A DNA stretch of 64,000 nucleotides, from NCBI GenBank assembly GCA_947095585.1, contig OX352762.1:93904249-93968248 (forward strand), in the 5' to 3' direction. The notes under the pieces are model-generated. The model saw only the letters and a program-made list of their open reading frames with translations, made no database searches and was not told the DNA's origin. The first letter of the stretch is position 1, and every line of letters starts with the position of its first letter. Shown one piece after another: positions 27,568 to 40,762 of this stretch. The translations under genes were made by a program, and so were the position numbers. This stretch comes from Nephrocerus scutellatus. Lineage: Eukaryota > Arthropoda > Insecta > Diptera > Pipunculidae.

Positions 27568-30500
27568 ATGAAAACGACAACAGCAGCACCAGCAGCAATG
27601 AAGAGACCTAATAATCATGGTTACATTAATGAAGGCTTAAGTGCTAAAAAGACAGCCTTTATTATTGTAACGGTAGTTGGATGTATTGCAATCCTATGGC
27701 CGAAAGTTTTCCATCCAATGATGTTTGGGGGAACATCACCAAAGGCGGCGGATCCAAGTCGCGACTTTAAAGGATCTAGTGGTAAGTGCTGCATTTTGCA
27801 TTTTCATAATTCTTTTTTACAATTAAAATTTTTGGTTTTAATGAAAATTAAAAATTAAAGGATGTTGCGATGTCGTGCTTGATAGGGAGAAATTTTTGAA
27901 TGCAACACCATTCGAAATTGGACCGCAGTTGTATCGAAAGCGGTTAAATTTACTGTCAGGCGAATTAAGTACGTAAAGCGTAACGATCTTTTCATACTAT
28001 ACATGTCATATGGTTTTCTTGGCTTTGATAACTGTGTGTTTGTTTTCTAACAAAACTAACATATTAATAATAATAATTAAATCTTCCAAATAAAAATGAT
28101 TTCATTTATATTGCTATGATGATGGAATAAACGACGAAAGAGAAAATTTTGTTTATTGATTGTTATGGTCAATTAACTGCAATACACAACAATGAAAAGC
28201 ATACGAAGTAGAAGTATTATGCATTTTAAAAACAAGCTTAATATCGAGAGTTAAGTCTATTAAAAGAAACGTGCCGATAAGATGTGCATGATTTAATTTG
28301 GCAAATTTCTCTTGAACCACGGTCATAAAAACTTGTGGACTTGTCGTCAAATGGAAGTCGGTACGGTGGAATTAATGCACTGATTTATTTTTTGTTTGTT
28401 TTAAGCTTTCCATACACGATACAACCTGGTTGTACAACCGGTTGTCAACCGGGTTGTAAAATTTCTTCACAGACGATACAACTTATTTCCCAACCATGTT
28501 TATTAACGTCAAACAATTTATTGAGCCGATTGATCTCTAAATAAAATTGTGTTTTTCAATTTATAGAATGTGCGAAAAAACTAAAACTATTTGTGCGTTA
28601 ATGATAATTGCTGAAATTTGTTGTGAAGATGAAGACGAATTTAAACGTAGAACAAGAAAGATATGGATGAAGGAATGGTATAAAAAAGAAAATGAATTTA
28701 CTAATACCAAATTATTAAATGAATTAAAGGTTAGCCAACCAGACGATTTTAAAAATTATATGCGTATGGATGATGCAACGTTTCAAGATTATTTTTTATC
28801 CTGTTTTTTAATTTATGTGTAGAAAACAGAAAAAATTCACAACAAAATTCAACAAAAATGATATTCTACTGTTTCCATTTGACAGAAAATGTCGTTTTGG
28901 TTGTACAATTTCCCCATAAACAGTACAACTTTCAACCAAAAACCAACAAAAATCTAAATATTTTAATATTTTTACAACCAACTACCAACCAGAGGTGCAA
29001 ATCTTCCAAAATATTAAGATCTGTTAGAGGGGAAATCCGATCTACCGTAGATTGGTTTATTGGAAAAAACGAACAACTTGACAGCCAAAAAATCAATCCA
29101 CGCCAGATTTAAAAAAAACACGACATGAGTAACATTGACATCAAACACACGTCCAGATAAACAGACAGAAACATACTTAAATAGACACACGTTTTACACG
29201 TAAATAGACTGAAACAACAGACAAAGATTTTTATAGAAAAATTGTTCGGTGAATTATCTGCAACATCCAGTTTTACTTTTAAAAATTTGGAGTACTTAAA
29301 AGAAATACTTTGGTAAAAGCTAGTCAAATACAGAAATTTAACAATGATAATACACCAGAGGGCCGATTTTGTTCGCAAAATGAAGCACAAGGCATGATTC
29401 TGTAATATACGTCCCGCAACTCTACGCATGCTAATGCAGTGAAACAATCCCAAACGCGTCTGTATTTGTGAGATGTGAATACAGTGGGGTAGTGCCAAAA
29501 CCTTCTCTATAGAAAGCCCAACTGTTCCGATCGTACACAGATACATGCTTAGATTGAGACCAAACGTATTTGTATTTAGTAATCAACTAAAGAGCAAAAT
29601 CCATATAAAATTTTTCTGTTTCCCACTACCACATCTTACGTTTCTCGCTCTTTGCGACTTCTTATTTTTTGTACACCGTATTCACATCCCACAAACACAC
29701 ATGCGTTTGGTCTTGGTTTACAGCATTAGTATGCGTAGAGTTGGGCTTTCTATAGAGAAGGTTTTGGGTAGTGCAAAGCAAAACCTTCTCTATGGAAAGC
29801 CCAACTGTTCCGATCGTACACAGATACATGCTTATGTTAATTTTTTTATTTCGTAAAACTCTGCCCCAGATTTTTTTTTGGCTGTCAAGTTGTTCGTTTC
29901 CCCTTCAAAACGACTCTACCGTAGAGCTAAAAAAGCTCTTGATATTTTGAGAGATTTACCCCTCTTTATACTAGCACAACAACAACACATGCAACAAAAT
30001 AATGTAAACAAAAGATTTTCGCCTTTCGTGTTCGATTTCCTTTTTGAAAAGTTCTGCGGTTGAGCGCGATTCTGCGGTAGAGTTTTACGAAAAAAAAATT
30101 AACATTAGATTTATCCCAAACGTATTTGTATTAGTAATCAACTAAAGAGCAAAATCCATATAAAATTTTCCTGTTTCTCGCTCTTTGCGACTACTTATTT
30201 TTTGTACACTGTATTCACATTCCAAAAACACAGACGCGTTTGGGATTGGTTTACAGCATTAGTATGCGCAGAGTTGGGCTTTCTATAGAGAAGGTTTTGG
30301 TGCAATAAGCGAAAAACGTAAGATTTGATAGTGAGAAACAGAAATTTTTTATATGAATTTTGCTCTTTTGCTGATTACCAGTACATAAACATTTGAGATT
30401 TTTTAAGCATGGATCTGTATATCAGCAAAACCGTTGGGCTTTCTGTAGGAGAGGTTTCGTTTAGCATACAATTTAATTTTTGTATTGTGTTTTTCTTCAT

Positions 30501-33500
30501 ATGTGTTAGTGTAGTTTTAATGACAGCGTGTACCAAAACCTTCTCTATAGAAAGCCCAACTGTTCCGATCGTACACAGATCCATGCTTAGATTGAGACCA
30601 AACGTATTTGTATTAGTAATCAACTAAAGAGCAAAATCCATATAAAATTTTTCTGTTTCCCATTACCACATCTTAAGTTTCTCGCTCTTTGCGACTACTT
30701 ATTTTTTGTACACTGTATTCACATCCCACAAACACACATGCGTTTGGTCTTGGTTTACAGCATTAGTATGCGTAGAGTTGGGCTTTCTATAGAGAAGGTT
30801 TTGCTCTTTGCGACTACTTATTTTTTGTACACTGTATTCACATCCCACAAACACACATGCGTTTGGTCTTGGTTTACAGCATTAGTATGCGTAGAGTTGG
30901 GCATTCTATAGAGAAGGTTTTGATTCACATCCAAAACAGAAATATTTTATATGGATTTTGCTCTTTAGTTGATTACTAAATACAAATACGTTTGGTCTCA
31001 ATCTAAGCATGTATCTGTGTACGATCGGAACAGTTGGGCTTTCTATAGAGAAGGTTTTGATGTGAATACATTGTACAAAAAATAAGTAGTCGCAAAGAGC
31101 GAGAAACGTAAGATGTGGTAGTGGGAAACAGAAAAATTTTATATGGATTTTGCTCTTTAGTTGATTACTAAATACAAATACGTTTGGTCTCAATCTAAGC
31201 ATGTATCTGTGTACGATCGGAACAGTTGGGCTTTCTATAGAGAAGGTTTTGCACCGTATTCACATCAAAACCTTCTCTATAGAAAGCCCAACTGTTCCGA
31301 TCGTACACAGATACCTGCTTAGATTGAGACCAAACGTATTTGTATTTAGTAATCAACTAAAGAGCAAAATCCATATAAAATATTTCTGTTTCCCACTACC
31401 ACATCTTACGTTTCTCGCTCTTTGCGACTTCTTATTTTTTGTACACTGTATTCACATCCCACAAACACACATGCGTTTGGTCTTGGTTTACAGCATTAGT
31501 ATGCGTAGAGTTGGGCTTTCTATAGAGAAGGTTTTGGCGTGTACTACAAAATTGTCTTTGCGAGCGAATCGGTTCTCTCTGGCATCATGCAGAAGTCTAA
31601 CCATGTGTGCTATTGCCAAGTGTAATGAGTGTCGAAAAAGATAAGAAGCAAAACAAAATGACGTGCATGCGTCACTAGCCATAGTAATACACACACTTTT
31701 TACTACTACTATCAACTTGCGATAATTTTTGCCCAATGCCTCATTTTGCGATCAAAATCGGACCTCAGGTATAAGACAATGGTCATAGCAGTACTTATGA
31801 TATGGATCCGATGCTTGGGTGTTTAACAAGTTTTACCAATGATTGTTGGTCCCGTTTTTGCGGTTGGACAATTTTGGAGTCTCTATAATGATAAGATCTA
31901 CAAGTGTTACCACGATGTTGACATCGTGAATAAAATTAAGATCGGAATGCCCCGGTGGGCAGGACTCCTAGTTTGCATGAGCGAAGAGGGCCCACACGGA
32001 AAGTCTTTGATGTAGTTTTTATGGGATACTACATAGACAAGAAATCGGGACCAGTGGAGAGATTTTTTGTAGGAGGCCAGGGTCGGACTTTGGTTGTAGA
32101 GCCAGATGTGTTGATGATAATGTATGTATCTTTCTATCTCAATCTGGGAATGCTAAATGTTCTTCAGAAACAAATTTTTCTTTTAACGTCTGTATATTTT
32201 TCGCTAATACATATGTCAATATCATAAGTAGAGGCTAAAATCTGTAATGATTTTTATAACCAAGCATAATGGAATCCGTTTTGTGAATCTATATCTATAT
32301 CTATCTATATCTATATCTATACCGATATATAAATATTTTATAAAAATGTATGCATATGTTTTATGGATTGATCCGTATAGCATGGAGAGGTTTTTTTTTT
32401 GAGGAGGTTGGAAATCTATAAGACTTCCCATGTGCACCTTAAGCATTAACATGGGCTTCTGTCAGATTTTTAGTGACTAAAACCAACCCCAATCATCCTC
32501 ACCACCAATTGAGGCATTCCTTCACAGGGCAGGTTTATTTCCTCCTTAGACCTCTCTTGCAGCCTGTTCATCTCGGCGCAGGCAGCATCACGCTCACTAT
32601 GATCTCGTTGATCACGTTCCAGGCTTCTTCGGTGCTCACCATTACTTGAATGAGGCCAGCCGAACTGACTCGCTTTCCAAGTGGCTGTTCCAACAAGCAC
32701 CTCCTGACATTTAACCTCGCGCACTCTTGCAGTAGGTGTTATAACGGGTGTTTTTTTAAGAGGTTGCCGATTTTTTTTTTGAATAAAACACATATAAAAT
32801 TATGAAATGACCAAAATTTTTTTTTATTTGGTAGATAATTTTTTGGCATTTAACATTTAAACACAATTTCTGGCATATGGCTACCACGACTATTTTTCAC
32901 AAATGTCATTCTGGAGGTCCAATTTTCCAGCACTTTTTCAAGCATTTGAGGGCGTATGTCAGCAATGACACGTTGAATATTGGTTTCCAAAGCGTCAATC
33001 GATTGAGGTTTATCCACATAAACCAATGACTTCACGTATCCCCACAAAAAGTAATCGAGTGGCGTCAAATCGCACGAACGCGGAGGCCAATTCACCGGAC
33101 CATTTCTCGAAATAATGTTGTCGTTGAAAGTTTCTTTCAATAAGTCGATTGTTTCACGTGATGTATGGCAAGTGGCACCATCTTGTTGAAACCACATTTC
33201 ATCCATATCCATATCTTCAAGATTTGACAACAAAAACTCATTTAACATGGTTCTGTATCGATTTCCATTCACGGTAACGCGTCGTCCTTCCTCATTTTTA
33301 AAGAAATATGGACCGATGATCCCACCAGCCCATAGACCGCACCAAACAGTACATTTATCAGGATGCATTGGTAATTCTTGAACGGCGTGTGGATTATCTT
33401 TGCTCCAAATGCGACAATTTTGTTTGTTGACGTATCCATTTAACAAAAAATGCGCCTCATCACTGAAGAGAATTTTACGGTAAAAAAATGGATCTTCGTT

Positions 33501-36500
33501 CAATTGATTTAACGACCAATCACTGAATTCACGGCGCAAACGATGGTCGTGTGGCTTTAATTCTTGCACCAATTGAATTTTGTATGGCACCAAACCCAAA
33601 TCTTTACGTAAAATTTTCCATAAAGTCGATGGACAAAGTCCAATTTGCTGAGCACGACGACGAATCGATAAATTGTCGTTTTCTTCGACACTGGCCTCAA
33701 CGACAGCAATATTTTCTTCTGTACGAACTCTTCTCATTCTTGTCGGTGGCTTGGCATCCAAAAGAGTGAATGTAGACCGAAATTTGGTAATTACGTTCTT
33801 TATGGTGGTCTCTGACGGACGATTATGTGCACCATAAAATTCACGAAGTGCTCTATAAACATTTTTAATTGAACACTGATTTTGAAAATAAATTTCCTCG
33901 ATTTGAAAACGTTGTTCTGGAGTTAACCTATTCATAATGATTTGCCAAACAATACTGAGTAGAAATGCCACTTTGAGCTGTCAAAACAACTGTCATAAAA
34001 TAAAACGACATCTATCGGAAAAACAAACCTCCTAAAAAAACACCCGTTACGTTCTCTACTCTGCTCTTGCAGTGAAAACAGAATGGTTCGTACGGGTGCT
34101 TGTATTTGTGTAGATACTCACGAAAACATCCATGCCCCGACAAGAACTTTGTTAGGTGGTAGTTTACCTCTCCATGTTTTCTTGCTACCCACACTTGGAT
34201 GTCTGCGATCAGTGTATGCGTCCATGGGCCTTTTGTAGATGCGTCCAAAACCTTCTCTATAGAAAGCCCAACTCTACGCATACTAATGCTGTAAACCAAG
34301 ACCAAACGCATGTGTGTTTGTGGGATGTGAATACGGTGTACAAAAAATAAGAAGTCGCAAAGAGCGAGAAACGTAAGATGTGGTAGTGGGAAACAGAAAT
34401 ATTTTATATGGATTTTGCTCTTTAGTTGATTACTAAATACAAATACGTTTGGTCTCAATCTAAGCATGTATCTGTGTACGATCGGAACAGTTGGGCTTTC
34501 TATAGAGAAGGTTTTGGATGCGTCCCATTTACACTGCCACTCTATTTGATTTGTTGGTTTGTGAGGTCTCTCACTCAAAACCTTCTCTATAGAAAGCCCC
34601 ACTCAATGCATACTAATGCTGTAAACCAATCCAAAACGCGTCAGTATTTTGAAATGTGAATACAGTGTACAAAAAATAAGTAGTCGCAAAGAGCGAGAAA
34701 CGTAAGATGTGGTAGTGGGAAACAGAAAAATTTTATATGAATTTTGCTCTTTAGTTGATTACTAATGCAAATACGTTTTGGATAGTATTTGTGTACGATC
34801 GGAACAGTTGGGCTTTCTATAGAGAAGGTTTTGCTCTCACTGCCGCTGTTTATATTGCCATGATGTCAACTAGCTTCCTACATGCTATGACTTCTGCTGC
34901 ATCGGTGGAGACCGTCCGGAATGCACAGCATATTCTGAACTACGGCAGTTTGTACGCTGCTGTAACTCCTTCCATGTAACTGGCGCAAGAACCCGCCGGG
35001 TGCCATATAGGCACCGCATACATTAATATCGAGGTATTGACCATTGCCAGCATTTTTCTTATCGCTGCTTAGGCCCACCATCGCTGCACGCGATGATGCA
35101 TGGCATGGATAGGTGATGGGAACCAGTGGGGTCGATGTGTAGGTCATCCTTTCTACGAAGATCGGTTCTATGGACCGAAAGGACTTCAGTGTTTCACACA
35201 CTAGACCAAGAATCGCGATAATCTCAAGAAGGGGTTTTTACCACAATGAGCAGGTTCCCTTCATATTTTGTAAATTGTCCGACACCTGGGTCAAGAGGAT
35301 GAATAATTTTTACAAATGACACGCTTTAATGAATTTTTCAGAATTCTTTAATAGTAGCGTCCTGAATTTTTTCACAACTGTTTTGTATTTATTGTGCTGT
35401 GCAGGTATGTAAGCTTTACCGAACCACTGTACTTAACAAAATTCCTAATTTTTGTTGTTTTAATTATATTTTAATTTATTTTATACACCTCATTAATGAT
35501 ACTTTTTAATGGTTTTACTAAACACTGCTTTTCTAATTTTGTTATATATACATATTCCTTTGTACTATAAAAAATGTGATAACTCGTTTCACTACCATAG
35601 GTCTACGACAAGAAAGACCATCTCACTTGCATCCAGAATCAATATATCAAGCAATGCGCGAACGTGGTCGAGCCATTCCAGCAATACCATCCGTACCAAT
35701 AGTTGAAAAATATAAATCTTCAAGCAATCCGCCGCCACGTATTGTCGAAGGAAGGGTAATATACATTGTATTTTTTTTATAAATAATAATAATATTAAAG
35801 CACTATATAGAAAACTTCATATATAAATGCTGCTTTTAATCTTTTAATTTCCAAACCTATAAAAATTATAATATTTTTATCATAACTTTTATGTTACAAC
35901 TCTTACCATATTATCATCACTTCCGTTCAATAGAATCTAAACGTGTGTATGCTGTATACACGTAAACTGGTACGTTTTTTTATTATTATTAATCAAAATG
36001 CATCTTTTTAAAAATAGATAAAATTTATGTCATAAATTTACGTTAATTTTTTTGCAATGCAACGCAAATTAAAAAAAAAAACGTAACGTACTTTTGAACT
36101 AATCTACGAGAAGTGGTACTCACTAAATAAAACGAGCATCCTAATATTGGGACACAAAAAAATGTTCTCCTTCCTCTATAAAATAAATATAAAACGATTA
36201 AAGAATTAAAGAAGAAGAAGAAGAATAAAAGTGTTATAATATTATTTTGGATAATTTTTAAGATACATACTATTAAGCGCGTGAGGGCCACGAGTATTGC
36301 GGCTGACTTTATGATGAGGATGAACGCAATGTCGCAATCGCCGTCGCTGAGCACTGCTAGAGAATGTAGCGATAACACATTGAGAGGGCAGGAAACATTC
36401 CTGCAGTGATTAAGCAAATCTACTGAATTCGCAATAATGTTTTCGTCACCAATTAGTTTTAACTCTCGGTTCTATATTCTCTCTATAAGATGTACAGTAG

Positions 36501-37555
36501 TTTTAGGTGTACCTAAACAGATAACTCAAATTAAGGGCTAATAACTGACTTGTAAATATTAGCTCGATCGTATAGATTTAGTGCTAGAAAATGTAAGCAT
36601 TTCGCAGTATATTTGGTGGTAAATATGTGGTTATTTCAACGAAACTTGTTGTTAAAGCACATACAGAAAATTGGGAGTTTTTCGGATGAAATAGAGACCT
36701 GGAGACCTTGAAACCGTCCAATACAACTTAAATTGTGCGCCTTGAAAGATAGTTACTAATCAAATAAAGAAACTCCCATCGTTTTCATAAGCTTAAGAGA
36801 TTTTTGCCAAACTCTGGTTAATGCTTTGAAAAAGAGAGTGCAACAACTTTGCTATCACAAAATTCCACTGCTCGGTGATATATGCCACCAAATTAACAAT
36901 GCAACGTTGACCACGAAAACCATACTGCTTGTGTGTTTCAAAAAATTTTATCAGCTGACCATTGATCAGCGTTTCTATGACCTTGGAAGGAATAGGCATA
37001 TGTTCTATGGGTCGGCTGGACAAGCTTTGATTAAAACATCTTCAGAACTAATGGGAAAAAAACTCTAGCAACAGTGCGAATACTACAGTGGAAATTGCAA
37101 CAACGCTGTATTCTTAATTCTTTTTACGAATGACCAAAAGTCGTGAACTTCTTTTGGGAGAATGCAAAAAATTTTTTTTTTAGTAAAATTTGCTTTATAC
37201 GAGTACAACCGGAAGCATAGCTTTCTAATACCTCTTATAGCTCAGATCATACCATCCATCTTCATTTTGTTTGACCGCAATAGCGAATTCAGTGTGATTC
37301 GGTGAAAATTACAACAAATTTTTTCATTTAAACGATTAAGAAAATTAGAAGATTTATAATGCATTTTTCCTAAATCATGAATGCTGTTAGGATTTGTAAT
37401 CAGATGAGACAGATGATCCAATCTGGTGCTTTGAAAAGCAATATTTGTTGATATAATATTGAAATCTAATCTTGGTGCGAATCCCAGTAATACCAAAAAG
37501 GATTTTTCACGGTATCCCACCTCTCGCGAATGGGTGACAAACGTTCCGAGAGTAA

Positions 37556-37586
<31 letters not shown>

Positions 37587-40500
37587 ATATAGAGACTTAT
37601 TGCCAAGGGATGACTCCCTGAATGACTTACGTCACGGCAATAAGTTGGGCTAAGCCCTTTATTAAATTCAAAATAAAATAAAAATCGAAAGAATGTGATT
37701 TACAATATATCACATTCCTCACGTTTGTAGCCGGTTTCAATTTATTTTCTCAGAATTCTCCCTGATTCATTGGAAAAGCAATACGAAAAACGAACACGGA
37801 AAGCTTCTCAATTCGCCGTTCGGATCCGGCCTTAAATTGTAGGTCCCTTCCATTTGTGTCCAAAAATATACATGCGCAACACAAATGGTCGCAAGAAGCT
37901 AGGCCTTGGACCGCAATGGTCTGTAGCGCCGAATATTATTATAATTATTACATACAAGTATAATATACCGTACCGTAACTTAACTTTCACTTCCATTTTG
38001 TGTCAATGCACATTAAACATTTATTTTATGTGTACATATTCCCATTGTACTTTTATGTTCGTAATTAAATCGAAAATGAATTGAAAACCTTACACTACAT
38101 ATTCATGAATAAAAAAAAATTAGTGTTTAACGTAAAAACTTTTATTATTTATTTTATAGCCTGGTCCAATTCCTGGAATGCGTCCGCCAATGGGTGCGGG
38201 ATCAGTGCATCAGCCGCAAGCAAAAGGAAATAGTATGGGCTTTCTAATGCCAATATATACTGTGGGCATTATAGTCTTTTTTGTATACACTATTATGAAG
38301 GTACAAACTTTCTGTACATTTTACTGAAAAACATTTACATTGCATTTTCAGATAACTTTTAAGAAGACATTGCCAAATGCTCCCTATGGAGCAGCTCCAT
38401 CTGATACGAACTTTAGAAAAGATGTATTTGGACAGTCGGACAAGAGGAAAAGCATTGACGAAACAAAAGGCACCAAATTGGGTGAGCGGTGTAATTATAT
38501 ATCAAAAGTTATTTATAAGTATATTCATAATTCAAAAAGTACATAATCAGAAATGAAAAGCACGCATAAAGGTAGTTTCTTACTCGTTCACTTATTACCT
38601 TATCGTTATCATAGCATAGTAATATATGTATTACAATAGTTGTCCGTTTTTGAACAGGGTGGAGAGAACATCAAACAAGTAAGCTCATGCTGTTAATAAA
38701 ATAAATTCAATATAAACATTTTATTTATTATTGCAGCATATTTTCATTAGTTTCCGTTCAAATTTTAAAATATGTCCTTCTTTTTTGTAAGAAAAAAATT
38801 CCTATCGTATACCAAAAAAAGGGCTCGTCTAGTTTATTGGCTCCTGATCGTTATCATTAACCGATAAAAATTATGATATGTTAATGATTGAAATCTTTTT
38901 GTTTTTATAAATACATACATATACGGAATATTAATTTTTTGTATGCTTTCATGTTCCAATGTATTTTCACCATTATGATATCTTTTTATTCATACTAAAG
39001 TGTTTTTATGGCTACTCTTTTAATATTATTTATTTTATGTCTTCAGTTAAAACAATCCAAATTGAACTACAAAAATTAAAAAAAAAAACTAACACGAAAT
39101 TATAGAGCATACAGGCAGTATTAGAACTCTTCGCCTTCTATCTGTATTTTTACATTCTTTTGCATAGTAAAAGGAAGTATAGTAATCATGAACCTTTTCG
39201 AACTCGGGATTTTTGCAGAAAAAACGAAAATAAAAAAATCTCTGTCTGTCTGTGTCCACTCCACAATCCAGACGGCTGAACTTATCGGGATGAAAATTCA
39301 TATTTAAGCTTTTTACATAAACTACTAGTTATTGCCTATTGGTCGAAATTCGACCGTCTCTCTGTACTCTGTGCGACCCTCCACACGGACACTGATCCGC
39401 CCCACCCACCCTCGCCCTACACCACCCATCACCAATCACCCAACAACCTCACTCAACCCCTCCACCAATGTATTTCTGTTCTATCAAAATTTTGAACGTA
39501 GAACTCTTAGCAACTGCTGTAAACGCTAAAATGAACGATAATAGATAACTTTTTGTTTCCAAATTTTTTTTTATTGATAAAGCTCATCAATAGCTACAAA
39601 AAAAAAAGAAAAAAAAACACGTAAAATTTTTCATCTAAATTTTCTAATCGCAGAAATTCATATGGGAGTCCCTCGATCCTGGGTCAGATCATTTTATTCT
39701 GAGCATTTAGAGCACGCTCATACTCTGAGCAAATAAGAAACACGAGCATTTATCTTGAGAACTCTGTGACTGCTCTGAACTAATTTATGAAAACCCCAAA
39801 TGACAGAATATTGTGAAAACTTGTTGTTCTATCTGTAAGTTGATATCGACAACAAAAAACGACATCAATAAAAATACAATTCAGTAAATAAGTTAGTAAG
39901 TTGAATTAAGCATAAAACATTTATGTCTCGTTTCATTTGCTGGGTTCATTTGTGCGTGAGCTAAGATTTCTCTCTCTCTCTCTCTCCACCACCAAAACCA
40001 TGCCGACTGCGTAGCACACACCGCACACAGTCATTAAAGAATCTGATGCCACTATAAGAAATTAAGAAATGTATAAGGTCCTTGCGGCCGAACCCGGGGT
40101 CCGATCACTACCAAATTTTAGAAAAAGTATTGTTTATTGGGTATACACATGTGTGTTAAATTTGAAAAAAAAAACCGGGTAATTTTTATTTTAAAATTGT
40201 ATGGGAGCCCCACAAACCCGGGGCCCGATCACTTCCAAATTTGAAAAGAAAGTATTGTCACTGGAAATACACATGTGTACAAAGTTTCAGGAAAATCGGG
40301 TTTTAGGAAGTGCGTTAAAAAATTAATAATTAAATAAAAAAAAAATTTGTATGGGAGCCCCCCGACCCCGGGGCCCGATCGCTTCAAAAAATTTACAAAA
40401 AGTTTTGTCCATCGGAGATACACATGCGTATAAAATTTGAAGAAAATCGGGAACTTTTTTCATAAAATTTGTATGAATGCCCCCCCCCGACCCAGGGGCC

Positions 40501-40730
40501 CGATCTCTCCAAAATTTTTACAAAAAGTGTTTTCCAGCGGAGATACACATTTGTATAAAATTTTAAAAAAATCGGGTAAATTTTTTAAAATATTTGTATG
40601 GGAGCTCCCCGACCCCGCGGCCCGAGGGGCCTCAAATTTTAATAGAAAGTGTTGTCATGGGAGATATACATGTGTGCAAAATTTCAAATCGGGCTGTAGG
40701 AAGTGGGTTAAAAATTGATCACAAGATTTG

Positions 40731-40762
<32 letters not shown>

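Larger units (their letters stand above)
32470..35215 (-). pseudogene. R1-like LINE remnant (RT C-terminus) cut by three DNA transposons
   Basis: Read on the minus strand from about 35200: RIC(C)AFRTVSTDAAEVIA-like sequence, then TNQIEWQCKWDAS, TKGPWTHTLIADIQVW, HGEVNYHLTKFLSGHGCF and FCFHCKSRVENV, ending in a C-terminal EAWNVINEI-like stretch. This is the order of R1-clade reverse-transcriptase C-termini. MITEs M7 and M6 and the mariner-like element interrupt it. Across M6 and the mariner, dropping the insert and one target copy leaves the coding frame continuous. Other frameshifts show the LINE itself is dead. Confidence 0.75.

Noticed and set aside
31201..31644. 147-codon plus-strand open frame
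   Set aside because: Entirely made of the MITE M5 complex; no independent coding evidence.
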